A stretch of 64,000 bases of DNA, from positions 32,890,082 through 32,954,081 of the forward strand of contig NC_067207.1 in assembly GCF_026262505.1 (NCBI RefSeq). Direction: 5' to 3'. Of this stretch, positions 56,012 to 64,000 are shown one piece after another. The stretch's first letter is position 1, and every line of letters starts with the position of its first letter. Source of the stretch: Trichomonas vaginalis G3 (lineage: Eukaryota; Parabasalia; Trichomonadida; Trichomonadidae). The position numbers and the translations under genes are program-made. The notes below the pieces were generated by a model. That model saw only the letters and a program-made list of their open reading frames with translations, did no database searches and had not been told where the DNA came from.

Positions 56012-57484
56012 GGCTCTATGTCAAATATTGGGGAGACTCGTTAATTCGAGGCTCTCTTTTCATTTAAAAAACAATACTTAGACGCTAATTAAACTATCAA
56101 TTTTAAAATAACTAAAAAACTTTAAAAATAAACATAGCAAACAAACCCCTAGGGGTTTTGCGAAATTTTCCTGTTTTCCCATAATTACTTACAAGCAAAC
56201 ATAATTCTCTTTCTAAACAAATTGAAATTTTTCATACCAAAACAATTTCTCTTTAACGTCTTTATCTTAGTATGAGTTCCTTCAAGTGGACCATTAGACC
56301 AAGAATAATCAAAAGAATTACATATCTCATCAAACCAGTTATTAAAAGCAGTGATGCAAGCTTTAAATTCTTTTAAATTAGATTCTTCGGCTCTTTTTAT
56401 CCATTCTCTTAAAGATTTAGCTGCTCTAACTTTATTAGGTTGAGTAAGAACATATTGGTAGAACAGCTCTTTTAACCTATATGCTAACTTCAAATCATTG
56501 CTTAAATCAAGCATTAGAGAAACTTCTTTAGCTTGTTCAGAACTTAGTTTAGAAGCAGGTTTTGTAAGTAGACTTCTACTTCTCTTAAAATACTTTCTAA
56601 GCTTAGAAGAAATATCTTTTTGAATTCTCTTTCTAACATTCTCTAAAGCCCATGAAACTTGTCTGATAAAATGATACCTATCAACAATATGAATAGCAGT
56701 TTTAAAGAACCTATTCTTAACAGACTTAAAAGTATTAGACATATCACTTACAAAAAACTTAACACTTTGTATCTCCTTTGTAGGAACACTTTTAAAGTAG
56801 CTGAATAAAAAGTTCTTATCTCTAGTAGGCAAAATATCGATGATAGAGTGTTTAGAACCATTAAGAAGAGAAGTCTGATACTTAATATTTCCACTATCTC
56901 CTTTGAATTCGTCTATACAAAGAACTTCAGAAAGCCTAGCTCTTGATACACTTAAACAATTTAAAATTCTTAATACAGTATTAGAAGAGACATTATACCT
57001 TTTAGCAATAGATGAGATAGAATACACATCATCAAATTCAGAAACAATACTAAAAACAAGTCTATTAGTCATAGTATGACCCTTAGCAATAAAATCAAGT
57101 TCTCTTTCAAAACGACAGCCACAAGACTTGCAATCATACCTTGTTTTCTTTAGATGAATAAGACATTTCTTTCCACGAATGTGAGTATCCTTAATCTTTT
57201 GAATTCTATGATCATGAACCCAAATCTTTTTAGAACCACAGTGAGGACAAGTATTCATATTTTTAACAGAAGCATGAATATCAACAAACTCCTTGCCCTC
57301 AGCCAAACTATGAAAAATTATATCTTTAAAACCTAAAAAATTCATGTTATTATTATCTTGCACTTATATGCACCTCCTAGCTTGGTTTTAGTTATTTTAA
57401 GTTTAGGACTAAATGCGTATAAGTGCAATTTTTTTCATAAAAATATCTGTTAGAGACTTACTCCCCAACAGATATTATAGAGCC
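56012..57484 (-). mobile_element. ISL3-family insertion sequence, 1473 bp
   Basis: The ends are imperfect inverted repeats beginning GGCTCTAT (left GGCTCTATGTCAAATATTGG; right, inverted, GGCTCTATAATATCTGTTGG). It contains one full transposase gene. The usual 8-bp target duplication is not visible, perhaps because flanking DNA was lost. Its right end cuts an IS3-type element. Confidence 0.85.
56185..57363 (-). CDS. ISL3-family transposase
   Basis: 392 residues. The N-terminal zinc ribbon has CPHCGSKKIW and CKSCGCRF. The helix-turn-helix is SISSIAKRYNVSSNTVLRIL, and the DDE domain starts with CIDEFKG, continues FVSDMSNTFKSV and ends with SNGPLEGTHTKIKTLKRNCFG, all characteristic of ISL3. The frame is intact from end to end, so this copy may have been active recently before transfer. 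Confidence 0.92.
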   Translation of the reverse strand: MQDNNNMNFLGFKDIIFHSLAEGKEFVDIHASVKNMNTCPHCGSKKIWVHDHRIQKIKDTHIRGKKCLIHLKKTRYDCKSCGCRFERELDFIAKGHTMTNRLVFSIVSEFDDVYSISSIAKRYNVSSNTVLRILNCLSVSRARLSEVLCIDEFKGDSGNIKYQTSLLNGSKHSIIDILPTRDKNFLFSYFKSVPTKEIQSVKFFVSDMSNTFKSVKNRFFKTAIHIVDRYHFIRQVSWALENVRKRIQKDISSKLRKYFKRSRSLLTKPASKLSSEQAKEVSLMLDLSNDLKLAYRLKELFYQYVLTQPNKVRAAKSLREWIKRAEESNLKEFKACITAFNNWFDEICNSFDYSWSNGPLEGTHTKIKTLKRNCFGMKNFNLFRKRIMFACK

Positions 57485-57629
57485 ATTTTTTTGCAAGTGA
57501 TAGGTATCCTATGTTTCCTTCTAAATATTCTTTTACTACTTTTAGTTTAAATTCTAAATTGTATTTTGCCATTAAAAAACTGACCTCCTTAAGTTGGTTT
57601 TTTAAGTCCAACTTTTGGGGGTCAGTTCA
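57485..57629 (-). mobile_element. IS3-family (IS150-type) left-end remnant
   Basis: The outer end TGAACTGACCCCCAAAAGTT is typical of IS150-group elements. It is followed by the start of orfA (MAKYNLEFKLKVVKEYLEG), cut after about 30 codons by the ISL3 end. No continuation is seen on the other side of the ISL3 element. Confidence 0.75.
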
Positions 57630-57672
57630 TTTTATTTTCAGTCCTCTTTTTATTTGCATTAAGTTTTTTAAA

Positions 57673-59148
57673 TTAAAGTAAATCTTTAATTTTTTCTGCT
57701 CTTTCAATTAGCTTGTCCTTGCCTAATAGATATAGGATATTTTGCATTTCTGGTCCGTGAACATTACCTGAGATTGCAGCTCTTACTGGCATGTAAAGTT
57801 GCTTGCCCTTTACTCCAGAATCTTTTTGAACTTCCTTCATTAGTCCCTTGGCAGTTTCCATTTCAATTTCATCGTGTGATTTTACAATTTTTATAAAGGA
57901 GTCAAGAAGTCCTGGCACATGTTCTTGTGCAAGCTCTTCCTTAGCTTGGTCCTCTGTGATCTCAATGTCACCAAATAGGAACTCGATGTGTCTTGGTATG
58001 TCTTCTAACTTATCGCAGGCTTCTCTCACTGTTTCAATTAAGATCTTGTACCATTCAAAGTTGTTTCTAATTTCTTCTTCATTTAGTAGGCCTGATTCAG
58101 TTACAAAAGGAATAGCAAGTTCAGAAAGTTTTTCTAGGTCATAGGACTTCATATAATGAGAGTTAACCCAATTCAATTTGTCTGTGTCGAAGATTCCTCC
58201 AGACTTTCCTACCCTGTCAAAGGAGAACTTTTCTACTAACTCGTCTAGGGACATAATTTCTTCTCCATCTTCTGGAGACCAACCAACAAGTGCAAGGTAG
58301 TTTACAAGTCCTTCTGGTAAGTAGCCCCTCTTCTTAAAGTCTTCTACAGAAACATCTCCCTGTCTCTTAGAAAGCTTTTTTCTGTCCTTATTTAAAACTG
58401 TTGGAAGGTGGACAAATTCTGGTGGTTGCCAGCCAAGACATTCATAAAGATAAACGTGTTTTGGAGTTGATGGAAGCCATTCTTCCCCTCTTACAATGTG
58501 TGTGATTCCCATTAGGTGGTCATCAACTATTACAGCCATGTGGTAAGTTGGGAACCCATCTGACTTCATTAGGACTTGGTCGTCAATTTCATCAGTGTTA
58601 ATTGTAACTTTTCCACGAACTGCGTCATTGAAAGTGATATCCTTGTTCTTTGGAAGTTTAAGTCTTACAACGTAGTCTTCGCCAGCTGCAACTCTCTTCT
58701 TAGCTTCTTCAAGAGGAATTCCACGGCAAAGTCCATCGTACTTAGGCACTTTTCCCTTAATTCTTTGTTCTTCTCTCAAGTGATCTAGTCTGTCCTTGGA
58801 GCAGAAGCAGTAGTATGCGTGACCATCTTCAATTAATTTATCAACATATTTTTTGTAGATGTCTAATCTTTGTGATTGGATGTAAGGTCCACAGTTACCA
58901 ACTTCTGTTAGATTACCGTCCTTAACTACAACACCTTCGTCATGAGTTATGCCTGCCCATTCAAGGGACTCAATTAGGTTTTCTATGGCACCTTCAACAT
59001 ATCTTGTCCTATCTGTATCTTCGATTCTCAATACAAATTTGCCGCCATTTTTTTTTGCGAATAAGTAATTGTAAAGAGCTGTTCTCAAACCTCCTATGTG
59101 GAGGTAACCTGTTGGTGATGGTGCAAATCTTAATTTAATATCTGACAT
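57673..59148 (-). CDS. gltX: Glutamyl-tRNA synthetase
   Basis: 491 residues. Class I signatures are APSPTGYLHIGGLRTALYN (HIGH) near the N-terminus and KLSKR (KMSKS-type) near residue 255; a zinc-site-like CFCSKD region is also present. It charges tRNA-Glu and probably tRNA-Gln, later amidated. It is preceded at 17 bp by the SLH gene. It looks intact. Confidence 0.95.
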   Translation of the reverse strand: MSDIKLRFAPSPTGYLHIGGLRTALYNYLFAKKNGGKFVLRIEDTDRTRYVEGAIENLIESLEWAGITHDEGVVVKDGNLTEVGNCGPYIQSQRLDIYKKYVDKLIEDGHAYYCFCSKDRLDHLREEQRIKGKVPKYDGLCRGIPLEEAKKRVAAGEDYVVRLKLPKNKDITFNDAVRGKVTINTDEIDDQVLMKSDGFPTYHMAVIVDDHLMGITHIVRGEEWLPSTPKHVYLYECLGWQPPEFVHLPTVLNKDRKKLSKRQGDVSVEDFKKRGYLPEGLVNYLALVGWSPEDGEEIMSLDELVEKFSFDRVGKSGGIFDTDKLNWVNSHYMKSYDLEKLSELAIPFVTESGLLNEEEIRNNFEWYKILIETVREACDKLEDIPRHIEFLFGDIEITEDQAKEELAQEHVPGLLDSFIKIVKSHDEIEMETAKGLMKEVQKDSGVKGKQLYMPVRAAISGNVHGPEMQNILYLLGKDKLIERAEKIKDLL

Positions 59149-59165
59149 TTTTTATTCCTTTCTAT

Positions 59166-60729
59166 TTACTTTGCTGTAATTTCTATAACTTGATAATATG
59201 CCCAGTGGTCCCTGTTTAGGTCCTTAAAGGGATTGCTTGAATATTTATCTAAGAAAGACTTGTTAATCTTCCTATATAAAATTTTGTTGAAAATTGTGGC
59301 AGCTTCTGCCCTTGTAATCTTGTCATTTGGTTTGAATTCATTTTTTGACTTTCCAACCATAATTCCATGACTTGACAAGGCATTTATAGCATCACTTGCC
59401 CAATAATTTTCCTTTACGTCCTTGAAATCAATTGGGTGATTACCAACATTCAATTTTAAATAATTTGCCATCATACTGGCAAACTGTGCCCTAGTCATTG
59501 GCTCATTTGGTCTAAAAGTTCCATCTTCATAACCAGCTATTAGACCCTGTTTTTCTATAAAAACAATATTATCATAGAACCATTGCTCCTCCTTCAAGTC
59601 ACTAAAAGATGACTTATCATTGGACTTGGCCTTGTCATTAATCAACCTCTTTAAAACTGAAGCAGCTTCTGCCCTAGTAATTTTTTCATTTGGAGCGAAT
59701 TTATCACTTGATACGCCTGACATATATGGGAGTCTAACAAGACTTATGGACTTTTGAAGCTCCGCAAGGGACTTGTTTATTTCATCAGTTGAAACTTCGC
59801 TTTTTACTACAATATATTCAGCTGAGGCAATAGCTGCACGAAGTCTTCTTTCGTTTTGGATTCCTGCCTTGGCAGTGGAAAGATTTTTCGCAAAGTCAAC
59901 ATAGTCAGTTAACTTTTCAAGAGTTTTTATTGTGCTATAAGTTTCCAGTTCAACGTTATTTTCATTTACAAGCTCTGTTGATTTTTTTGCCTCAAGTTTA
60001 GCCTTTACCATATAGTCAAGGCTTGCTTCCTTGTCCTTTGTGCTTGCAACTATTCTAAGGAAAGATCCTTCTTTTAAACCAAGACCTTCAAATTTGAAGT
60101 TCCCCTTTTCATCTGCCTTTGTAGTTGCCACAAGTTTTTTTGTCAATGGCAAGTCTTAGGTCAGCATTTTTTTCTGTTGTGCCTTGTATTTCACTTGCTC
60201 CATCATAAAGGTCCTTAATAGTCAAAACTCCATTTTGAGTTTTTGTTGAGGATTCAAGATTCTTTTGGTCACTCTTAGTGTCCCCATCCTTATCTACATA
60301 AGATAGGACAAAGGAGTTTTTCAAGTTGGAACTTGACCCAACATCACTTTTTACCCTAGTATTAATTTCTAGGTTTAGCCTGTCGCCCTTTATTACTGAA
60401 AGGTCATTGGCATTTATTGTTACGATGTTTTGTCCCTTTCCCTTTATAGAAGTTTCTCTAATGTCTAGCTTGCCTGCTACTTCCTTCTCATCAATTAACT
60501 TTGTTTCCTTGACCTCAAGAGCCTTATCCATCAAAAGAGTCACAGAAAAAGATGAATACTTCTCCTTGTAATCTCTTGGCAAATTTACAATTAAATTATA
60601 CTTTAGGCTGTCTCCACTCTTCACCTGAGATAAACCAGGTTGTTCTAGGACAACTTGGATGTCTTCAGCTGCAAATGCATTTACAAAAAGAGTGAAAGCC
60701 ACAAGAATGCATAAAAACATTTTTTTCAT
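59166..60729 (-). pseudogene. Surface protein with three SLH domains, frameshifted
   Basis: A signal peptide (MKKMFLCILVAFTLFVNAFA) is followed by a cohesin-like domain, then helical and SLH domains: KITRAEAASVLKRLI, MTRAQFASMMANYL and KITRAEAATIFNKIL mark three S-layer homology repeats that anchor to cell-wall polymers. The frame is lost at the T7 run at 60135-60141, where one extra base is present; the continuation (LVATTKADEKGNFKFEGL) is in the next frame. Otherwise the protein is complete, about 520 residues. Confidence 0.85.
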
Positions 60730-60957
60730 TAGAATGCCCCCTTAATATATTTATATATTATACTAAAGGGGCCTTAACAATTCAATAAACGAGGTTTTTT
60801 TTAATGCAAGGAGGTCATCCTCAATAAAAAATAAATTTTTACTAAAAAGCTTTCATAAAAAATTATTTTCATAGAACTTTATAAAAAATTATGACTTTAC
60901 AAATAATTATGACTTTATAAAAATTTCTCACTTCCAAATTTAAAATCACCCATAAAA
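60730..60957. other. AT-rich spacer
   Basis: Contains repeated TTATGACTTTA-like words and the upstream region of the SLH gene. No gene is seen. Confidence 0.5.
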
Positions 60958-60958
60958 A

Positions 60959-60990
60959 ATAGGACTCCAAAATAATTTTTGAAGTCCTAA
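60959..60990 (-). terminator. Permease terminator
   Basis: TAGGACTTCAAAAATTATTT pairs with the opposite arm ending AGTCCTA; T-rich sequence follows on the minus strand. Confidence 0.75.
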
Positions 60991-61009
60991 AAATTTACTA
61001 TAAATTTTC

Positions 61010-62313
61010 TTATAAAGGTAAGATTGGTCTTAGGTATCTTAGTGTAAAGATAAGCGCCAATAAATACATAACAGGTGAAACTTCTTTTCCACGTCCTGTT
61101 GCTACTTTTAAGATTACATAAGAGATCATCCCCACAGAAATACCTTCTGCAATTGAATAAGCAAAAGGCATTGTAACCATTGTCAAAAAGGCTGGAACTG
61201 ATTCTGTGTAGTCATCTAATTTTATTTGATTAATTGGACTGATCATAAAAAGTCCTACCATTACAAGAGCAGCTGATGTTGCTTGTGCTGGCACAATTGA
61301 AAAAATAGGGAATAAAAATAGGGATATAAAGAAGAAGAAGGCACAAGATAAGGTTGTAAGTCCAGTTCTTCCTCCGTCTGCAACACCTGATGCTGATTCA
61401 ACAAAAGTTGTAACAGTAGAAGTACCTAGTAGGGCACCAACAACTGTTCCAATGGCATCAGATAAAAGTGCACGACCAACTCCCGGTAGGTTCCCATCTT
61501 CATCAATTAGGTCTGCCTTAGTTGCAACTCCAGTAAGAGTTCCCACTGTATCAAATAAGTCTACGAATAAGAAAGTAAACATTACAGAGAACATATCAAA
61601 TGTGAAGATGTCTCCCCAGTGAAGTTTAAAGGCAACAGGGCTAAGTGATGGTGGAAGTGAGAATAACATTCCTCCAGGTAAGTGGCTAACTCCCAAGATA
61701 AGAGCAAGCACAGTTCCTGTTATAATTCCATATAAAAGTGCTCCCTTGACATTTTTTGCTGTCAAAAATGCCATGACCAAAAGTGATACTATAAAAACAA
61801 GAGATGGCCTCGATGCAATTTCTCCAAGAGAAATTAGAGTTGCGTCATTATTAACAATAACTCCTGCTGAAATAAGTCCAACTAGGGTTATAAATAAGCC
61901 TATACCAACAGACACTGCATTCTTAAGTGACATTGGTATTGAAGTAAATATTGCTTCACGAATGTTGAATAAGCTCATCACTATAAAGATGATACCTTCT
62001 AAGAATACTGCCGTTAAGGCGTAGGACCAGTCGTGACCCATACTTAAGCATTAAGTCCCACTCCTGCTGAAAGTGCGAAGGGCAAGTTTGCAAATAGTCC
62101 CATAAAGATCATTGCAATGATTGACGAAATAATAGTCGCAGTGAAAACTCCACCCTTGTCCATTCCAGTTTCAGATAACATGTTTGGATTTACAACAAGT
62201 ATATATGACATTGTCATAAAAGTTGTAAGCCCTGCCAAAAATTCTGTCTTGGCATTAGTCTTTCTCTCATTGAGAGAAAATGTTCTTTCTAAAAAACTTG
62301 AATTTGTTTCCAT
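61010..62313 (-). pseudogene. NCS2-family purine permease, broken
   Basis: The N-terminal 89 residues (FLAGLTTFMTMSYILVVNPNML ... LPFALSAGVGLNA) match AzgA/PbuG-type permeases. The rest resumes with MGHDWSYALTAVFLEG, and later DLFDTVGTLTGVA and GTSTVTTFVESASGVADGGRTGL. At about 62,042 roughly eight or nine residues usually found there (FFAYTVV-like) are missing and a stop interrupts. The function would have been proton-coupled uptake of adenine, hypoxanthine or guanine. Confidence 0.85.
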
Positions 62314-62423
62314 TTTTTCCTCCTCATATAAAATACATTTTTTATTCTATCACATTGCAAGACAAATGAAAGTGTGATGATAATATTTTTTTATTTTCTT
62401 TCATTTAATTTTAAGTAAGAAAA

Positions 62424-62458
62424 AAAGACTCTTGAAGTGGGGCTTCAAAAGTCTTTCT
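62424..62458 (-). terminator. ABC exporter operon terminator
   Basis: AAAGACT...AGTCTTT with inner arms TTGAAG/CTTCAA, T-rich on the minus side. Confidence 0.8.
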
Positions 62459-62461
62459 TAT

Positions 62462-63100
62462 CTAATAATCTTTTCTCTCTCCTAGTAGACGAGAGATTAT
62501 ATAAATTGTTATTACAAAGGCAAGTAAGAATAAAGTCAATTTAAGAGAACTTGTTCTTTTTATTATGTCAACGAAAAATCCAGCGGGATTCCTTCCAAGC
62601 TTATCTAAGAGGGGAAGAAAAGCTGGCAATGATGTAAAGATTGTTCCCACACCACTAGTTTGTCCAAAGTAAAGATAGATGGGGATACTTATAAGATAAT
62701 ATGCCATCACATAAATTGTAATGAAAAGTCCAACCTTAAATTCATAACCGTTTAATTCAACATTTTGCAAGATGTAGGTCATTAAAAGTCCATCTATTAT
62801 AAATATACTTACTACCTTCAGGAACTTTACATTTATTATGTCAGATCTTGATGCACCAAGAGTCAGAAAGTAGGGCTTGCTCTTGTCAATTATCATACCT
62901 TCACTAGATATTAGGTATAAGACATAGTGTATAAGGATAGCTACTAGAAAAAGTAGGGCAAAGGGTTTTTCAGCGAAGAAGCTAAATTCTTTTGTAAAAA
63001 ATCCTAGGCTCTTAATGACAAAAATCATTGCAATAAATATAAGATAGACGATAATAAATTTTTTTCTAATTTTAAAATCATTTAATAAAAGTATTTTCAT
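62462..63100 (-). CDS. ABC-2 type exporter permease subunit 1
   Basis: 212 residues with about six membrane segments. The sequence starts MKILLLNDFKIRKKF, like the neighbouring subunit (MKAVLYNDFKFVKKL), so the two are paralogues. FLTLGASRSDIINVKFLKVV is a typical cytoplasmic loop of lantibiotic-immunity or multidrug-type ABC-2 permeases. It overlaps the second permease by four bases. It looks intact. Confidence 0.8.
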   Translation of the reverse strand: MKILLLNDFKIRKKFIIVYLIFIAMIFVIKSLGFFTKEFSFFAEKPFALLFLVAILIHYVLYLISSEGMIIDKSKPYFLTLGASRSDIINVKFLKVVSIFIIDGLLMTYILQNVELNGYEFKVGLFITIYVMAYYLISIPIYLYFGQTSGVGTIFTSLPAFLPLLDKLGRNPAGFFVDIIKRTSSLKLTLFLLAFVITIYIISRLLGERKDY

Positions 63101-63717
63101 AGTATCCCCCTCTCCCTCAAATATTTTGTGGAATATTTATAGTCTAGCCTAAAGGCAAAAATACAAATTATTATTGAGACTACTATAAATATTGGCCTGT
63201 AAATAGTAAAGCTTTTATAGAAACTTGAATAAATAAAAGATAAGCCTGCTCCAAAAATTATCCAAAATAATGTGCAAAGGAAAACTACGGGTCTCTTTTG
63301 ATATCTTGTAAAAACAATGTGGCTAAGGCTAAGTGCCAAAAAGTCTAGGGCTATAAATAGGCTCGTATAAATGTCTATGATAATGTTTTTATCTTCATCA
63401 TGACTAAGAATTAACCCCATTAACAAAACAAGGGAAGTAATTACAAAGATAATCAGGTTTTTTATTATCTTGGCGAGAGAATAGTCCTCAATAGATACTG
63501 GCATAGTCATAAACTTTTGAAAATCTTTAAAATTATCTCCAAAAACACTTTGTGCCCTAATGATAAAGATCATTGTAAGAGTCCATTGGCTAAAAAACTT
63601 GCTGAAGACTTCTCCAGTTATCAAAAAACCAATTATAAGTATGAAACCGATAAATATGACCATTGGTAGGGCAAGTTTCTTTACAAATTTAAAATCATTA
63701 TATAAAACTGCCTTCAT
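63097..63717 (-). CDS. ABC-2 type exporter permease subunit 2
   Basis: 206 residues with about six membrane segments and the loop FQKFMTMPVSIEDYSLAKIIKNL. It overlaps the ATPase gene upstream (ATGA) and the first permease downstream, so the three genes form one transporter operon. The substrate is unknown; self-protection or antimicrobial export is common for this type. It looks intact. Confidence 0.8.
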   Translation of the reverse strand: MKAVLYNDFKFVKKLALPMVIFIGFILIIGFLITGEVFSKFFSQWTLTMIFIIRAQSVFGDNFKDFQKFMTMPVSIEDYSLAKIIKNLIIFVITSLVLLMGLILSHDEDKNIIIDIYTSLFIALDFLALSLSHIVFTRYQKRPVVFLCTLFWIIFGAGLSFIYSSFYKSFTIYRPIFIVVSIIICIFAFRLDYKYSTKYLRERGIL

Positions 63718-64000
63718 TGTCCACCTCTTGATAAAAATATCATTATGTCCTCCACATTTGCCCTGTCCACAACTTCATTTGGATAAAATTCTTTGAAAAC
63801 TTGGACATTTTTTATCAAGGCTTCAGTTGAGTATTTATTTTTTCTTGTCTTTAAGATAAAGTCTCTATAATTTTTTAAATTTTCTTCAGAAGTTTTTAAA
63901 ATTCCATATTTTTCTATTATGGCGTCCTTTTCATCGTATAAGATTACTCTTCCCTCGTGGATATAAATTATATAGTCGGCGATTTTTTCTATGTCAGACA
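63714..64000 (-). CDS. ABC transporter ATP-binding subunit, partial
   Basis: The C-terminal 95 residues of an ABC ATPase: SDIEKIADYIIYIHEGRVI is the D-loop/H-loop-following region seen in ABC-2 exporters. The rest lies beyond the right edge. It overlaps the permease ATG by four bases. No damage is visible in the part present. Confidence 0.85.
   Translation of the reverse strand, partial: SDIEKIADYIIYIHEGRVILYDEKDAIIEKYGILKTSEENLKNYRDFILKTRKNKYSTEALIKNVQVFKEFYPNEVVDRANVEDIMIFLSRGGQ

Larger units (their letters stand above)
22860..64000. other. Firmicute chromosomal block of at least 41 kb
   Basis: All genes from here to the right edge are bacterial, of Peptoniphilus-like type, arranged in operons with terminators, a SAM-I riboswitch and insertion sequences. 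Several genes are damaged by one-base homopolymer changes or deletions. The block continues past the right edge. Inference: lateral transfer into Trichomonas, with assembly chimerism as the alternative. Confidence 0.8.

Noticed and set aside
22952-64000. tRNA or rRNA genes in the bacterial block
   Set aside because: I saw no cloverleaf-like or rRNA-like sequence in the intergenic regions.
22860-64000. Prophage or plasmid as the vehicle of the bacterial DNA
   Set aside because: Only chromosomal housekeeping operons and IS elements are visible; the YvlD/holin-family gene is a cellular membrane protein family, not a phage marker here.

Overview
The window joins two unrelated kinds of DNA. About 1-22,800 is a eukaryotic, virus-like segment dominated by a Polinton/Maverick. 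It has inverted repeats near 45-172 and 21,219-21,346, a protein-primed family B DNA polymerase, a retroviral-type integrase, an FtsK/HerA-type packaging ATPase, capsid-type proteins, a fibre with a phage-like tip, KilA-N proteins and an HNH nuclease. About 22,860-64,000 is an AT-rich block of ordinary Firmicute chromosome, with Shine-Dalgarno sites, TTG/GTG starts, operons, rho-independent terminators, a SAM-I riboswitch, BirA-type operators and insertion sequences. Gene content and order (tmk-darA-holB-ricT; rqcP-divIC-S1-tilS-hpt-ftsH) suit the Tissierellia (Peptoniphilus/Anaerococcus-like).

Abundant Mavericks are typical of Trichomonas vaginalis, and from memory a roughly 34-kb Peptoniphilus-derived fragment has been published in that genome. 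My reading is that this is a T. vaginalis locus in which a large bacterial fragment abuts Maverick DNA. Assembly chimerism cannot be excluded from sequence alone.

Layout: 45-9,467 holds structural genes, packaging ATPase, fibre and integrase. 9,531-17,236 holds the KilA-N genes, small ORFs, PolB and HNH gene, preceded by a shared AT-rich early-like motif. 17,238-21,226 holds capsid and associated genes with a different late-like motif close to their ATGs. The inverted-repeat copies differ little, so the element looks young, but several of its genes are broken. 21,391-22,773 carries three further ORFs of uncertain origin up to the junction.

Bacterial block: HAD phosphatase and bioYDA; ferritin; membrane hydrolase; tmk-darA-darA2-holB-ricT; glsA with a symporter remnant; M20 amidohydrolase; a greA::purL fusion; dus; coaX; a second bioY; PBP1A; an IS30-in-ISL3 remnant; ftsH-hpt-tilS; S1-divIC-rqcP; HU; mazG remnant; a DapF-like gene; SAM riboswitch-metK; AEC transporter; surface proteins and a polysaccharide deacetylase; an ISL3 element; gltX; an SLH protein; a purine permease; and an ABC exporter running off the right edge. 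The block shows decay: single-base homopolymer frameshifts in 27,693-27,735, glsA, coaX and the SLH gene, and deletions affecting the symporter, greA/purL, mazG, the DapF-like gene and the permease. This is what unselected bacterial DNA in a new host would look like.
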